Assembly (NCBI GenBank): GCA_003971905.1
Contig: RSEE01000064.1
Coordinates: 124,001 to 188,000 of the forward strand
DNA from: Moniliella sp. 'wahieum'
Taxonomy: Eukaryota; Basidiomycota; Moniliellomycetes; Moniliellales; Moniliellaceae
Reading direction: 5' to 3'
DNA length: 64,000 nucleotides
The position numbers and the translations under genes were made by a program. Shown piece by piece: positions 1 through 10,877 of the stretch (the first letter of the stretch is position 1; the number at the start of each line of letters is the position of its first letter). Below the pieces are notes generated by a model. It was not told where the DNA came from and made no database searches. It was given only the letters and a program-made list of their open reading frames with translations.

Positions 1-145
1 CGAAGATTGAAGCACCCTAGAAACGATAGCCCTCGACGGCACAGGGCAAGTGCCAACATAGGGACGAAGTATAGCCTGCCTAATCGACCTGATCCCGCGC
101 ACGGGCTCCTATCCATGATGATCACCGGGATCGGTCATGCATCAT
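1..145 (+). repeat. direct repeat Y, copy 1
   Basis: This stretch recurs at 2648-2796 in the same orientation with small indels and substitutions, roughly 85-90 percent alike by eye. It begins with CGAAGATTGAAGCACCCTAG and ends with a TCATGCATCAT motif. With copy 2 it encloses the SDR gene and the inner repeat pair X. No coding potential was recognised. It may be a remnant of a mobile element or of a duplication; neither terminal inverted repeats nor a transposase is visible. Confidence 0.85.
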
Positions 146-173
146 CCCTAGATAATCTCCCTCTTGAATCCAT

Positions 174-252
174 ATCATTGACAGAGCTTAAGGCTGGGAC
201 AGGGGGAACGCTATACGTCTAAACCTAACCGTTCATCTGCGGGGTTACTTGG
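174..252 (+). repeat. direct repeat X, copy 1
   Basis: The segment starting near TCATTGACAGAGCT and ending near TTACTTGGA is repeated at 2052-2130 with a few indels. Weaker similarity continues on both copies to a shared AGCGCGTGTGGA (about 452 and 2217). It lies just 3' of the SDR gene, whose coding strand is minus. The remaining bases up to 495 show no gene. Confidence 0.8.
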
Positions 253-495
253 AACAGTGAACCGCTTGCTGCACAGAACCAACTGAATCTCCTTTCCTCG
301 ACATCCGGTATGTTTTGTTTGCTTGAGGTCTTCTTGGTGCCAAACCCGGTTGAATAGGAAAGCAGGGGAGCCGCCCAACAGATCCGGACGCTCTGGCGTC
401 GGGGCCATCGCATCATCCGTTTCCATACCCGAGGTAGCGCGTGTGGATAGTGCCTTCGTGATGTGGATGAGCTACTGTGGGAACAACAAGAAGCA

Positions 496-1460
496 TTAGT
501 TTCTTACTGCCGCAGACTCTTGGCGAATTCCACATAGGACCCCGAATAATGTCTTCGAGATCCCGATTTGCATTGGGCGCCAGCCGAGTTCTTGGATGGC
601 CTTGGCGTTGGACGCGCGATTTTCCGAAGAGAGGAAGCGGGCGAAAACTCGCCCAAGGTAGCGACCGCTTCTTGGTACGGCAGGGACGTGAGCGGGAGGT
701 GGAGGGTGGTTGCCATGGCCTGGGCGAGATCGAGGAAGGTGACGTTCGTCTCGTATGCGGCATTGTACACTTGGCCCGCCCGGGCCGTTTCCGTCCCCCC
801 GAGCCAAGAGGTACAGCCTGGCTGCATCGTCGACATGCACGGTGGTGATGCGAGCCGAGCCTGGGTCGACGTAGTGTGACGTGCCCGGTCTGGACGGCCA
901 TGCGCATAAACAAACCTACGCCGCTGCCTGCGCGGCCGTATACGAACGCGGGGAGGCGGATGGCAACGGCTCGGATGCCCTTGGCACACTGGGCCAGGCC
1001 ATGCTGCTCCGAATCAATGCGGCGGTTCAAGGGGTTGGGCATCAGGGGCGAGTCCTCGTTGGTTTCCTGGCCGTTGGGATCGGGAGCGGTGACGAGCGTG
1101 CCCGAGGTGATCAGCAGGGGTTTCCCCGACCCTTGCAAGCCTTGGCCATAGCGTCAATGGCTGCATTGCTGTCGCTGACCACTTCCGCGTAGGGCCGATC
1201 CATCTTTTCGCCAGCGTGTCGGCGAGGTGGATGACAAGGTCCGCCTCGGCACTCTCGCGCTCCAGCACGTCGTACGCGTACACATCGCCCCGCACCGGCG
1301 TCGCGCCCAGCTGGCGCAGCGTTTCGTCCTTCGTCTCCGACCGCGACAGGCCCACCACGGAGTAGCCTTGCGCGACGGCGAACTGGATGATGACCGAGCC
1401 AATGTAGCCGCTCGCGCCTGTCATAAAGATGCGCTTCTTCTTCGTTCCGTCGGGCGCCAT
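496..1460 (-). CDS. Extended short-chain dehydrogenase/NAD-dependent epimerase-like protein, frame broken
   Basis: This is a member of the extended SDR (NAD(P)-dependent epimerase/dehydratase) family; its substrate is unknown. The start codon at 1460 leads into the Rossmann motif TGASGYIG (a TGxxGxxG nucleotide-binding loop, residues about 14-21). Family-like segments follow: DLVIHLAD, LLITSGTLV, AIRLPAFVYGRAGSG, HVDDAARLYLLA, VYNAA and finally ESAAVRN before the stop. The expected length of about 320 residues fits the family. The segments lie in different frames, with at least four one-base shifts (near 1195, 1140, 900, 750 and 620), more per kilobase than in most neighbours. It may therefore be a decaying gene rather than only a victim of read errors. 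Nested direct repeats flank it. Confidence 0.75.
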
Positions 1461-2051
1461 GATGGGTGGGAGCGTTGTGGAGCTGCTGGAGTGCGGAACT
1501 GAGTACTGAATGCTTATTAGTGGATTCTGAAATGGGGGGGAGTGGTCGCCCAGCGCTTGCCAGCACGCACGCCTGCCATGGTGCTAGCAACGATGGATGG
1601 CAGCGGCGCCGCGCTCCCACCTCCCCGCGCTGGTGCCGCGGAGACGGAGCCCGCGGCGATTCTTCAGGAGTTGACGTCGGAGATACGGCCGTCCACGCCA
1701 ATCGGTATCATTAATCACCGGTCACCAATCAAGGAATCAATATAAATAACCCAAAGACGATGCCGCGGCGCCGCCTGGTGGCACCAACGGCAATGTGAAG
1801 GAGGCACTGCCAGACACTGCTCCACTTTAGTTGCTCGCTGGCCTGTTCGCCGCTCGACTCGGCTCGGCTTGCCTGGCTGACTGGCTGGCACAGACGGCAG
1901 AGGATGGAAGTTGTTGAGCCGGGTGGCTCGTGCTTCGGCCAATAGTATAGGGCCAATGTCGCTTCGGTTCCTCAGGCCTATTTGGATTGGGAGGTGCGTT
2001 GGTTTTCTCTCTCCTGATTTTCGTTGTTGCGCGCCTCTAGATCACGTCCAT

Positions 2052-2130
2052 TTCATTGACAGAGCTCAGGCTGGGACAGGGGGAACGCTACGTCTAGACC
2101 TAACCGTTCATCCTGCGGGGATTACTTGGA
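2052..2130 (+). repeat. direct repeat X, copy 2
   Basis: Second copy of the 174-252 segment in the same orientation, with matching CTGGGACAGGGGGAACGCTA and CCTAACCGTTCAT cores. No intact SDR paralogue lies next to this copy, so it could be the 3' flank left by a lost duplicate. That is inference. Confidence 0.8.
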
Positions 2131-2647
2131 AGCGCCACCAAGGTTAAGGAACCAGCGGGATCGCCAGGATATCAGGACCCTCCGGTTCTCGCCATCCGGT
2201 CCCGTACCCTAGGAAGCGCGTGTGGACACGGAGGAACGTGTTTGACATCCGAGCGAGGAACCATTTCCACTGAGACTTAGTAGCCAACTCCTTCCAATGC
2301 GCAAACAACTTGCCCGCCGCGTTTTGGTGCGTAGTATCCTCGCGTCGTCAAAACCAGGGGGAAAAACGGCTCTTGAGTGCGACCCTGGTACTTGGCGCTT
2401 GTCAGTCGCATTCTGCCAGCAAGCATAGCATTGCAACAGCCCACTGGGCAAGTCGGGTCGGGGGAACGGGGGCAAAGGATGCGACACAGGGGATGAGAAG
2501 AAGATCATACTCATGGTGACCTGTCATGACAATGACAGGAGATTCCGCAAGCGGCACTTCAGGACTTGCGAGACAACTGAGCTCGAGAGGGATGGTGGGT
2601 TGGGTGTGTTTATGCTTTTGGCGCAACTGAAGGTACTGAAGTGGGGG

Positions 2648-2796
2648 CGAAGATTGAAGCACCCTAGAAACGATAGCCTCGACGGCAGGGGCAAGTGCCC
2701 AACACAGAGGCGAAGTAGGCCTGCCTGATCGGCCTGATCGATGATCCCGCGCCCGGCTCCTGTCCATGATGATCACCGGGATCGGTCATGCATCAT
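2648..2796 (+). repeat. direct repeat Y, copy 2
   Basis: Second copy of segment 1-145, sharing its first 29 bases exactly and the terminal block CCATGATGATCACCGGGATC followed by GGTCATGCATCAT. Recombination between Y copies would remove the SDR gene. Confidence 0.85.
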
Positions 2797-3045
2797 GTGA
2801 TGTATATGACCCAGCACATGTCACGCGTTACGTATCCTCAATCATCGATCATCGACGATCGATCTTATCCTGCCACCGCCACCATAACAGGACTCAGTTT
2901 ACCATTCGTCCGCATCGTCCCTTCCCGCACTCACTGCTCATCACGCCCACCACGCTCACCTCAGCACGCTCAACACCACACGCCACCTTCACCTTGCACT
3001 CCATTCCTCTTCTCGCTTCCTCTCGTGGGGTGACGTGCACACACC

Positions 3046-6005
3046 ATGTCGGCCTGCATCAGCGACTCAACGCTAGCTGCCACCGATCCGGTTCCCGCCC
3101 CCTACCTCCACGCCTCGGGGAGGCATTTCCGCGACGAGGCCGACCGCGCTATCCTGCTCCATGGCGTCAACCTATGTGGTGGGAAGCAGCCCCGCGGGCG
3201 TAGCACCTTCGATCCCCCCGAACTGATCTGGAGCATTGCCGAAAACGGGGGCGAGTCCTTTCGCGACACACCCTTCCGCCTCGACGATGGCTCGGCGGAC
3301 GAACACCTTGCCCGTCTCCGTGCCTGGGGGTTCACTGTGATCCGCTACCCCTTCACGTGGGAGGCGCTGGAACATGCTGGTCCGTACGTTGATGTTGCTC
3401 TCTGCTAGGTTTTGGGTTGTGCCCTTGGGGGCTCGCCGGTCTGTTGGGCGTAGGGTGTTGGCGTGTGCTTGCTCTATCTGCGTTAGGGTCGGGGAAGATT
3501 CTGACGGTTGCTATACGATGTGATGTGGTTGCTTGCAGAGGCCAGTACGACTACGAGTACATGGATTATGTGGTGGAGGTTCTGCGCAAGCTCAAGCAGT
3601 ACGGCTTCCGCGTATTTATGGACCCACACCAAGATCTCTTCTCGCGCTTTACAGGGGATGCGGAGCTCCATTCTGGGTTCTTCCCGCGTGTGGGATAGAT
3701 TGTCGGTTCCTCACTCCAACCCAGTCTGCCTTTCTGCTGCAATTCGAGTGGCCTACCGCCCAGCACCCTGATCCCCACACGTTCCCGCCCATGTTGTGGG
3801 CGACCAACTACTCGCGCCTAGCTGCCGCCACGTTATCCTCCATGTTTTTTGCTGGGCGTGACTTGTTGCCCCACTGCATCATCGACGGCAAGAACATCCA
3901 AGATTGGCTGCAAGATCACTTTGTGGCCGCTTGCACCCAGCTTGCGCAGCGCATCCACAACGCAGGCGATTTGGAGGACTGTTGTGTGATGGGCTGGGAC
4001 AGCCTCAACGAGCCCAACCCCACCTATGTCGGGCTTACGGTGTGGGACCGGATTCCGGCGTCGTGGCCACTCAAGATGGGTCCGATGCCGTGTCCGTTGC
4101 AGAGCATGCGACTGGGCATGGGGCAGTGCAAACGGTGGAGAATTGGACGTTTGGCGCGTTGGGCCCCAAAAACTCAAAGATGTCGAGGTGGATCCCAAGG
4201 GTGCGGTGCTGTGGCTTACGCCCGAGCAGGATCGCATCCAAGGCGGTGCCAAGTGGGGGTGGCAGCGTAGCTCGGAATGGCAGTTGGGTGTGTGTCCCTG
4301 GGCGGCGCATGGTGCGTGGGACGTGGAAACGGGGAGGTACTGGACAAGAACTACTTTTCTCGTTCTCGTCGTCCTGATGCTGCACCCGAGCAGACGATTG
4401 AGTTTATTCAAGAGTACTGGTACCCCTTTTGGCGCAAGTACCGTGCCTCGATCCAAGGCGTGCACAAGAACGCGATTGCCATGGTGCAGCCCCCGGTATT
4501 TGAGCCCCCGCCCCAAATGGGGGAGGAGTTGAAGGGCCGAGCGTGTTCGACACAACACTTTTACGATGGCTTGACCCTCATCACCAAGCACTGGAATTGG
4601 TTCAATGTGGATGCGCTGGGCATTTTGCGGGGCAAGTACCCCGGGGTGATGTTTGGGGTCAAAGTGGGGCTCAAGGCAATCCGACAGGCAATGCACGACC
4701 AGCTGGGCTACTTGCGTCAAGACACGTTGGACTGCATGGGTGACTACCCTACCTTGATGGGCGAGTTGGGCACGCCCTATGACTTGGACAAGCGCAAGGC
4801 GTACTTTGGTGATGCAAAGGGCAAGGGCAAGGGCGATTACTCCAACCAAGTCACTGCGCTCGATGCAACCTTACGTGCGTGCGAGGGTACCAACCTGCTC
4901 TCCTACACGGCTTGGACTTACGACCCGTTCAACTCCCATCTCCAAGGCGACCAGTGGAACGGGAAGATTTTTCGTTTTGGTCCCACGACGATATTGATCT
5001 TACCACGACGCGGCGGCCACCGTACCCCGCCTCGCTCACCGCCTCCTACGATGCAATGGCAGCCCCGTCCGACTACCTTTTCTCCAGCGGCGCAGACCTG
5101 ATCGTCCATGAGGAGGGAGAAGAAAAGGAGAAGAAGCAACACTCTTCACTCTCACTTGGGCTGTACGAGGCGCTGCTGACCAAGAACCAGAACCAGGCCA
5201 CCCCGCACTCGGGAAAATTCAACCACAACCACCCTGTGGCCGACATAACGTTTCCTGTGCCGATGGGAGACCTGCACCGCGGGGGGCGGGCGAGCCGTGC
5301 GTTTTGTCGAGCGTATGCGCGCGCCACCGTGGGCACCCCTCGGCAATGACATTTGATTGTGACTCGGGCAAGTTCACTCTCGAGGTGGAACTGAGTCAAG
5401 CACAGGCTCGCTGCGCCTACGAGAGGGGGAAAACAACGGAAATTTACCTTCCCATGCTGCACTATGCGCGGTGGGCCGAGCCGGACGAAGTCGTGGCGCA
5501 TCCCGACTGGGTCATTCGTACTCCCGTGCCGCACCGATCGGTGTCTTCGTGTCCGTGCGCGCCTGGCGCGCGCCCTTCCCAGGACGAGGGGGGCGGGACC
5601 GACACGGCGGGCGACGAGGGAGGGAGCGAGGCGCGCTTAGGCCTGGTTCGGGGCGTCGAGGGACACGTTGAAGACCGGGATTGGATCTGGGGGGTCGAGG
5701 TGGACGTTTCGACGGGCAAAGTGGAGGTGGACAGCAAGAACCAACTGTTGCACTGGACCATTGCACCTACCGACCCCATCTTTCCCTCCCCCTCTTCCTC
5801 CGCGGCTCAGCTGGGTGACTTGCGCGTCCTACCGCCCGATCCTGTGGTCCGGGCCCGCTTGACCATCACCCGTCGCGCGGCGGGCAAGATGGCGTGCGGT
5901 GCGCTGGCTCAGTCCGCGTCCATCGGGCCTAGCCTGGCACAAGGCACGGCGGGACACGCCTTGTGGGGTATCGTGGACGTTGGTGTGCGTTGGTTCGGTG
6001 GGTGA
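3046..6005 (+). CDS. GH5 steryl-beta-glucosidase / endoglucosylceramidase-like hydrolase
   Basis: A fungal glycoside hydrolase family 5 protein of the EGCrP/Sgl1 kind. Characterised members cleave glucose from sterylglucosides or glucosylceramide inside the cell. The start at 3046 gives MSACISDS; no signal peptide is seen. One intron (3384-3538, GTACGT...CAG) joins LEHAGP to GQYDYEY. GH5 landmarks are [36 protein letters not shown], the acid/base Glu in DSLNEPN (about 4005) and the nucleophile Glu in [11 protein letters not shown] (about 4757). A C-terminal beta domain runs from about 5350 to TITRRAAGK. The region around 5110-5150 encodes a charged loop ([14 protein letters not shown]). The frame changes about seven times, for example at 3655 where GGGG should be GGGGG to give TGGCGAPFW. 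The exact C-terminus is uncertain; both catalytic residues are intact. Confidence 0.9.
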
Positions 6006-6104
6006 AAGGCGTGGCGACGGCGGTGCTCGAGGCGCTCCGCGCATGCCTCGGGGCCAAGAACGACACCGTGCTGGCTTGTCCTGCCTGATTCATGCCTTGC
6101 CGAG

Positions 6105-6142
6105 TCCTGGGTCCTTAGTCCTGAATCCGGAGTCCTGTGTCC
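6105..6142 (+). repeat. 7-bp-period array, TCC anchor
   Basis: TCC occurs at 6105, 6112, 6119, 6126, 6133 and 6140, exactly seven bases apart. The four bases between differ each time (TGGG, TTAG, TGAA, GGAG, TGTG), so period and anchor are kept but not the full unit. Confidence 0.85.
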
Positions 6143-6410
6143 TGCCTGTGTCCTGATAAATGATTCCTGAGTCGTGATTCGATCCTTCCCTAGTCCTCCT
6201 GCCCCATAGCAGACTACGCGGCCCAACGTAGTCTGCACTGGTGGGTCTACATCGTTCGTGGACGTACGCTGGTTCACACGTTGGCTTGCCTGCCCTGCCC
6301 CTGCGTGAAGTTGGCGCTGCGATTCGTCCTTGCCTTGCGCCCCGTGTGTTCGTCGGGGCACGAGGCACCAGAGATGCACCCTTTGGCACGCGTTGCACGT
6401 TTCTTACCGT

Positions 6411-6470
6411 TCCGTTCCCTACCGTTCCCTACCGTTCCCTACCGTTCCCTTCCGTTCCCTTCCGTTCCCT
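6411..6470 (+). repeat. 10-bp tandem repeat (ACCGTTCCCT)
   Basis: Six adjoining decamers, three reading ACCGTTCCCT and three TCCGTTCCCT, with degenerate flanks. Simple minisatellite in the gap between convergent genes. Confidence 0.9.
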
Positions 6471-6702
6471 ACCGTACATAACTCCCACTCGTCCTTTACT
6501 CTGCCCCCGTTGGCACGCTACCTTGCTCGCATCTATCTCGCCACCTACCGAGATGGGGGAGCAGCGACATGCATGGGAAGAACGGAATGAGATCGGAGGT
6601 CAAAGCAAAGCAAAGCGTGGGGGGGGGTAGTGGCACATAGTTAAGTTGAGTAGCCAATGCGCAATGCGGGTAAGGAAAGACCCAGCGAAAATCGTGGCTG
6701 GC

Positions 6703-6740
6703 AACGTGCAACAGGTAACGTGTAACGTATAACATGCAAC
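6703..6740 (+). repeat. 7-bp-period array, AAC anchor
   Basis: AAC recurs at 6703, 6710, 6717, 6724, 6731 and 6738 with variable tetramers between (GTGC, AGGT, GTGT, GTAT, ATGC). Further GGGCAAC heptads follow up to about 6776. Confidence 0.85.
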
Positions 6741-7000
6741 GGGCGACACGCACAGACAACGGGCAACGGGCAACGGGGTTGATCCCGTTCCGGGGCGCAT
6801 GGGGAGATGCAGGAGCAAACAGAGGCGTCCTAGGATGGGGCGTGGAAGAGCACGCAGGCTAATGGGAGGAAATGGAGGGGGAAGGTACATGGAGGAATGA
6901 GGTAGGAGGTAGGAAGTAGGAAGTAGGAGGGGAGGTGGCGGTGTGTGAGAAGGGGGGGCGAAGAAGCGAAGCGGGTCCTCTGTGGCAACAGCAAAGGGTA

Positions 7001-7028
7001 CACCATGCACCATGCACCATGCACCATG
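7001..7028 (+). repeat. 7-bp tandem repeat CACCATG x4
   Basis: Four perfect copies of CACCATG, a heptamer built round the self-complementary tetramer CATG. Confidence 0.95.
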
Positions 7029-7431
7029 CAAGTCTTGAAACTCTTTACCGACCCGACCCCACCTCACCTCTCGGCCCTGGCAAAAAAAAGGGTTGGGCGG
7101 TGACACTCGCTGCGCACTGCACCGCGCATGACGGGAAGGTCCCTTGGGGCGTTTCGGCGCGTGGACCTAGACCACGGGCATGGGCTGGCCCATATCGGGG
7201 GGGAGAAGGAAGGCCACGATCCCGGGATGGCAGACGACGTGCGAGGGAGGAGCAAAGGCCGAGGAGGAACCGAGGGCAAGCGTCCCCCCCCCGCCCCTGC
7301 CCCAGCACCAACACCAACACCCACACCCACCCCACACCGCGCCAGCAAGCCCAGCGGGAATAGGCGCATGGGCCCAGGACAAACAAGCGCGTAAGAATGT
7401 ATGAGCGTACCCTGGTGCGCGCACGGCGACT

Positions 7432-9587
7432 TTAGCTGCCTGTTGGGCCGGCGGAGCGCAGCGACAGCCGCTGCGCCTGCACGGGGACGACGACCGCGTA
7501 GCCGGAAACGTAATCGCGGTCGGTGCAGTGGCCAACGCGGTTTCCATCGGCCGCGGTAGGCGGCCAGTGTGGCCGGGGCACGCACGGCCCAGCTCCTTCT
7601 CCCACGTGCCTGTTTTGATCGGTGGGCAGGTCAGAGAAGTCCGAGGTAGTGTGCACCAGCGCGGGAGCCAAGACCGGACTGGAGGGAATGCCCAGCGGCA
7701 CAGGCATCGGATTGGACGTGGCAGGGTACAGGTCACTGGCCAACAGAGGGTGGTGGTGTTGCTGGTTGGTCCGATGGGTGGTCCGACTGGCCGGGGGAGC
7801 AATCATGGTACCCTAGCAGCTGCTTCGCTCATCTTGGCTGCCGTGGGCTTGGCCTTGGTTCGGGCCCATTGCACCGACGGCGTCTCGGACGGCGTGAGAG
7901 ACAGAGCGGACAGACCGCGTTTGTGGCCTGCTCCACGCGGGTGCGAGGTGGGTAGCCCAAGTGCGTGCGGAGGCTGTACCTGTACCGTCGCTTGGTCACA
8001 AGAGGAGACGACTGGGAACGGACGTAAGCTACCCGAGCCCTCGGCGGGGGGGGGCGTAGGCAACCCTCGGGCAACGTGCTGGGCAACGTACTGCTCACCT
8101 CGCTGGGACGAGAACAGTGGGAACGTAGCTCCCTACTCCCCTGCACTCGCCGTAGGCGACGGAAACTCGCCAGACCAGACGTATCGGCCGAGGTGTCTTC
8201 CGTCAGTGCGGGGGCAGCAACAGCGTCGATCGAGTGCACTCTGCCACGGTGGCGTCCATGCCGAGCGGCCCGACGGTCTTATCTCCCTGTCCGTCCACCG
8301 TAGGGCCATCCCTCTCGAGATGGAGAGGCGCCGGTGGGTCGGCCTTGGTGCTGACAGAACGAAGCGGAAGAGCGGAAGGCTCCGCGTCGATTGTGGGAAG
8401 AAGGGAAGATGGTTGCTTCTCCTCCTCCTCCTCCACCATCGTGCTCGCTCCAACGTCGACGGTGAGAGGCGAAGGTACCTCTGATTCGTTCGAAACTGAC
8501 AAGAGAGGAAGACGCGCAGGCCGAAGCGTGTGCAAGCCAGGATGCCTTGGCCGTGACGCCGGGTGCGGGACACGTCAAAGGCTGGATGGGAGAAGAGAGG
8601 GAAAGGAGGAGCTTGGTTGCCTGTGCATGGGCCTCGGCGTCTTGGCCCGATCAGTCGGGGCCGTGACGTCCACCTTGGCATCCACTTCGCCGCCCAAGGC
8701 GGGCGGCACGGCCATGTGGAACTGACGGTGGCGATGCGGGCAGCGCGGAACGATCGTCGCCGACACAATCTTGACCACCGGGGCGGGGCACCAGGATGCA
8801 GAGGCATCAAGTCATTGATCTGACGAACACGGGTGCGAGGGACACTTTGGCCTTGGATCTCAATGGGAGACAGGGGCTCCACCAGGAACCCACCAAGTCC
8901 AAAGGTGAAGCGGCCGTACTTGGGTTTGGGCGGGAGGGAGGGATCGTCAATGGAGGTGCTGACGGAAAACAGACGGGTTCCTGTTGTGCCAACGGGGGCA
9001 GCGGGCATCGACGGTGAGAAGGTCATGTCGCGCGGCTTGGCCACCATAAAGATCCCCAAAATCAAACACTTCGACGCGGGCATGCACCTGACTGTGAGGA
9101 GCATCCGGCAGCCACGCGCCACGTACGCCCGCTCGCACCCGCTGTCCCACACCGGCCGATTCTCCGCTGCGGCCAGCAGGGTCCAGGCCTGGGCAGCCGT
9201 GGGCCAAGCAAGATGGAGTCGATGGCAAATAGGTGGGGGTGGTTGGCCGCAGCGGCATTGGGGGTGGCGCGAAGCGAGCGGACGGCAATGTGCTCGGCAT
9301 GGGGGGCAAAGCTGGCGCCGGCCGAGGGCAGGTTGGGGGAGGAGTAGATGGCGGGCCAGTCGTCGACAGGCGGCACCTGGCCGGCGTCGGTGGCTGCGTC
9401 GGTGGCGACGGCCAGGCCGAGGTCCAGGCCGGGCTGGACGAGGGCGACAAAGCGGTGGAGGAGCGCGGCGGACGCCTCGGCGAGCTGGGGATCGGGCAGG
9501 CGGGCGGGCGAGGGGAAGGAGCGGTGGGTGCTGCGCCCTGGGAGGAGCTGGGCTGGCTGCGGCCCTTGCGCGGCGGCTGCGCAGCAT
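7432..9587 (-). CDS. START-like lipid-binding domain protein with long disordered C-terminal tail
   Basis: Read on the minus strand in shifting frames, the first third looks like a START (StAR-related lipid transfer) domain: HPHLFAIDSILLGPRLP, ENRPVWDSGCERAYV, SVSTSIDDPSLPPKP, FTFGLGGFLVEPLSP, TRVRQINDL and VVKIVSATIVPR, in the order usual for START strands and helices. START proteins bind sterols, phospholipids or ceramides in a closed pocket; the ligand cannot be told here. Downstream (about 8570 to 7432) the protein is low-complexity and rich in Ser, Pro and Thr, with one acidic run (MVEEEEEKQ), ending QRLSLRSAGPTGS and a stop at 7432. The start at 9587 (MLRSRRARAAA) is a guess, because the frame shifts soon after it. 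At least six frame changes are needed. The START call rests on my reading of the pattern, not on a search. Confidence 0.55.
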
Positions 9588-9729
9588 GGCGGTGGGGAGG
9601 GGGGAGGGGGGGCGGAGGACAGAGGGGACGAGGACGAGGACGGAGAGGACGGGACGAGGAGGACAGTGGGAAGCGAACGAGCGTCGCCGGTGGCCGCCGC
9701 GCGACCTGCCCTGGAGGAGGGGGGACGCA

Positions 9730-9767
9730 TGATGTATGATGGGCCATGCGTGACGTGTGATGACTGA
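9730..9767 (+). repeat. 7-bp-period array, TGA anchor
   Basis: TGA at 9730, 9737, then 9751, 9758 and 9765, with tetramers TGTA, CGTG and TGAC between. It sits about 150 bases upstream of the assumed start of the START-domain gene. Confidence 0.75.
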
Positions 9768-10060
9768 TCGCGGCGACGACACTGCCCCTCAGCCGGGCGG
9801 GCAGCAGGGGAGCACCCTGGCGCCTGGGCCCACCCGCGTGGAGGACACGGGCGCGCTGCGGGGTGGGCGCTGATGCATGGGGTGGCAGGGGGGAGCATTC
9901 AGCGGTGATCTCAGCGGTGGCTGCGCGCCTGCGCCCACCCTGCATCATGCATCGCAGCCGTCACCACACTGGCGCCGTGGGGGGCGTGTGGGTGGTGGGC
10001 GCCAGGCACCACATGCTTTGTGCGAAGCTAGCTCTTCTCCTTGCTGCATCTGCGCCCCCA

Positions 10061-10090
10061 TCAGCGCATCAGCGCATCAGCGCATCAGCG
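10061..10090 (+). repeat. 8-bp tandem repeat TCAGCGCA x3
   Basis: Three perfect copies followed by a partial fourth (TCAGCGG). It is the eight-base relative of the TCA-NNNN arrays, with tetramer GCGC plus one A. Confidence 0.9.
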
Positions 10091-10877
10091 GCGATATCAT
10101 CGGCATCCGTGCATCAGCCGTCGTCAGCATGGCGCTCAGCATGGCCATCATTACCATTCCCATCCCATCCACTGACCCTGACAGCACCCACACCAGCACC
10201 CGCCCCCTGTACAGCAGCACCAGGGATAGTGACACAACAGCGCCCCAGTAGGAGCACCTTGGTTCATCGCGCCCATCGCATCGCTCCCTCTGCATGCTGC
10301 TATGCCCCCCTGCAGGACAGGCTCGTTCGCATCCGCTCCCCTCGCGCATCGCACTCCAGCAGTAGGCAAACCAGCTCACAGGCCAGCAGCGGACCTGCTG
10401 GCGACTCGCGTGCACGCCATGCTGCATGCTATGAACCACCAGCGAACGACCGCCGCTCAGCTGAACAACGCACCCCCTCTCTCTCCCTTGCGCATCGCCA
10501 CAGACAGAACAAGGCCGAGACTATAGTACGAGATGCAGTGTGCTAGAACGAGATAGGGAGCGCGCTTGGGGAACAGCACGAGAGACAAGTTCGTCTAGCG
10601 CCTGGATGCATGGTATGGCACGGCACGGTGGGCACCTTGCGCTCCACAGGCGCCTTGATCCCTGCTCGCGTGGCGCCAAGGCCAAGGCCAAGGCCAAGAC
10701 CAAGACCAAGGCCCAGGAAAGGTGGAGAAGTAACCCCACGGCTAACACGTCCGCTTTGCTGCAGGACCAACGCAAGCGCCCTGCCCCGGGCAGCCAAGGG
10801 ATCCAAATGCGACACGAAGGAACAGAACAGAACCGAACGTGCCAAAGCGAGCAACTTGCATCCTCCCGTCTCACGCC

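Larger units (their letters stand above)
1461..3045. other. Intergenic region between SDR and GH5 genes
   Basis: No gene is recognised here. It holds the right-hand copies of repeats X (2052-2130) and Y (2648-2796), and a GATCATCGATCATCGA-type motif near 2845-2865. The last 250 bases are C-rich (CACC/CTCA-rich) and probably serve as promoter and 5' leader of the GH5 gene. The short open frames around 2209-2776 resemble nothing known. Confidence 0.6.
6006..7431. other. Intergenic, repeat-rich
   Basis: No gene recognised. This gap contains four different short tandem arrays (entered separately), three of them with a 7-bp period, and a G-rich strand bias between 6830 and 7300. Both flanking genes end here (convergent), so it contains two 3' ends and no promoter is required. 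Confidence 0.6.
9588..10877. other. Intergenic region upstream of the START-domain gene
   Basis: No gene recognised. It should hold the promoter of the START-like gene (adjacent, minus strand) and the 3' end of the next minus-strand gene. It holds a TGA heptad array (9730-9767), a TCAGCGCA repeat (10061-10090) and a (CCAAGG)n-like run near 10675-10715. Confidence 0.55.

Noticed and set aside
3046-6005. Programmed ribosomal frameshifting as the cause of the frame changes
   Set aside because: The shifts occur in many unrelated genes, at simple short runs, without slippery heptamers or downstream structures that I can see. Sequence error is the simpler cause.
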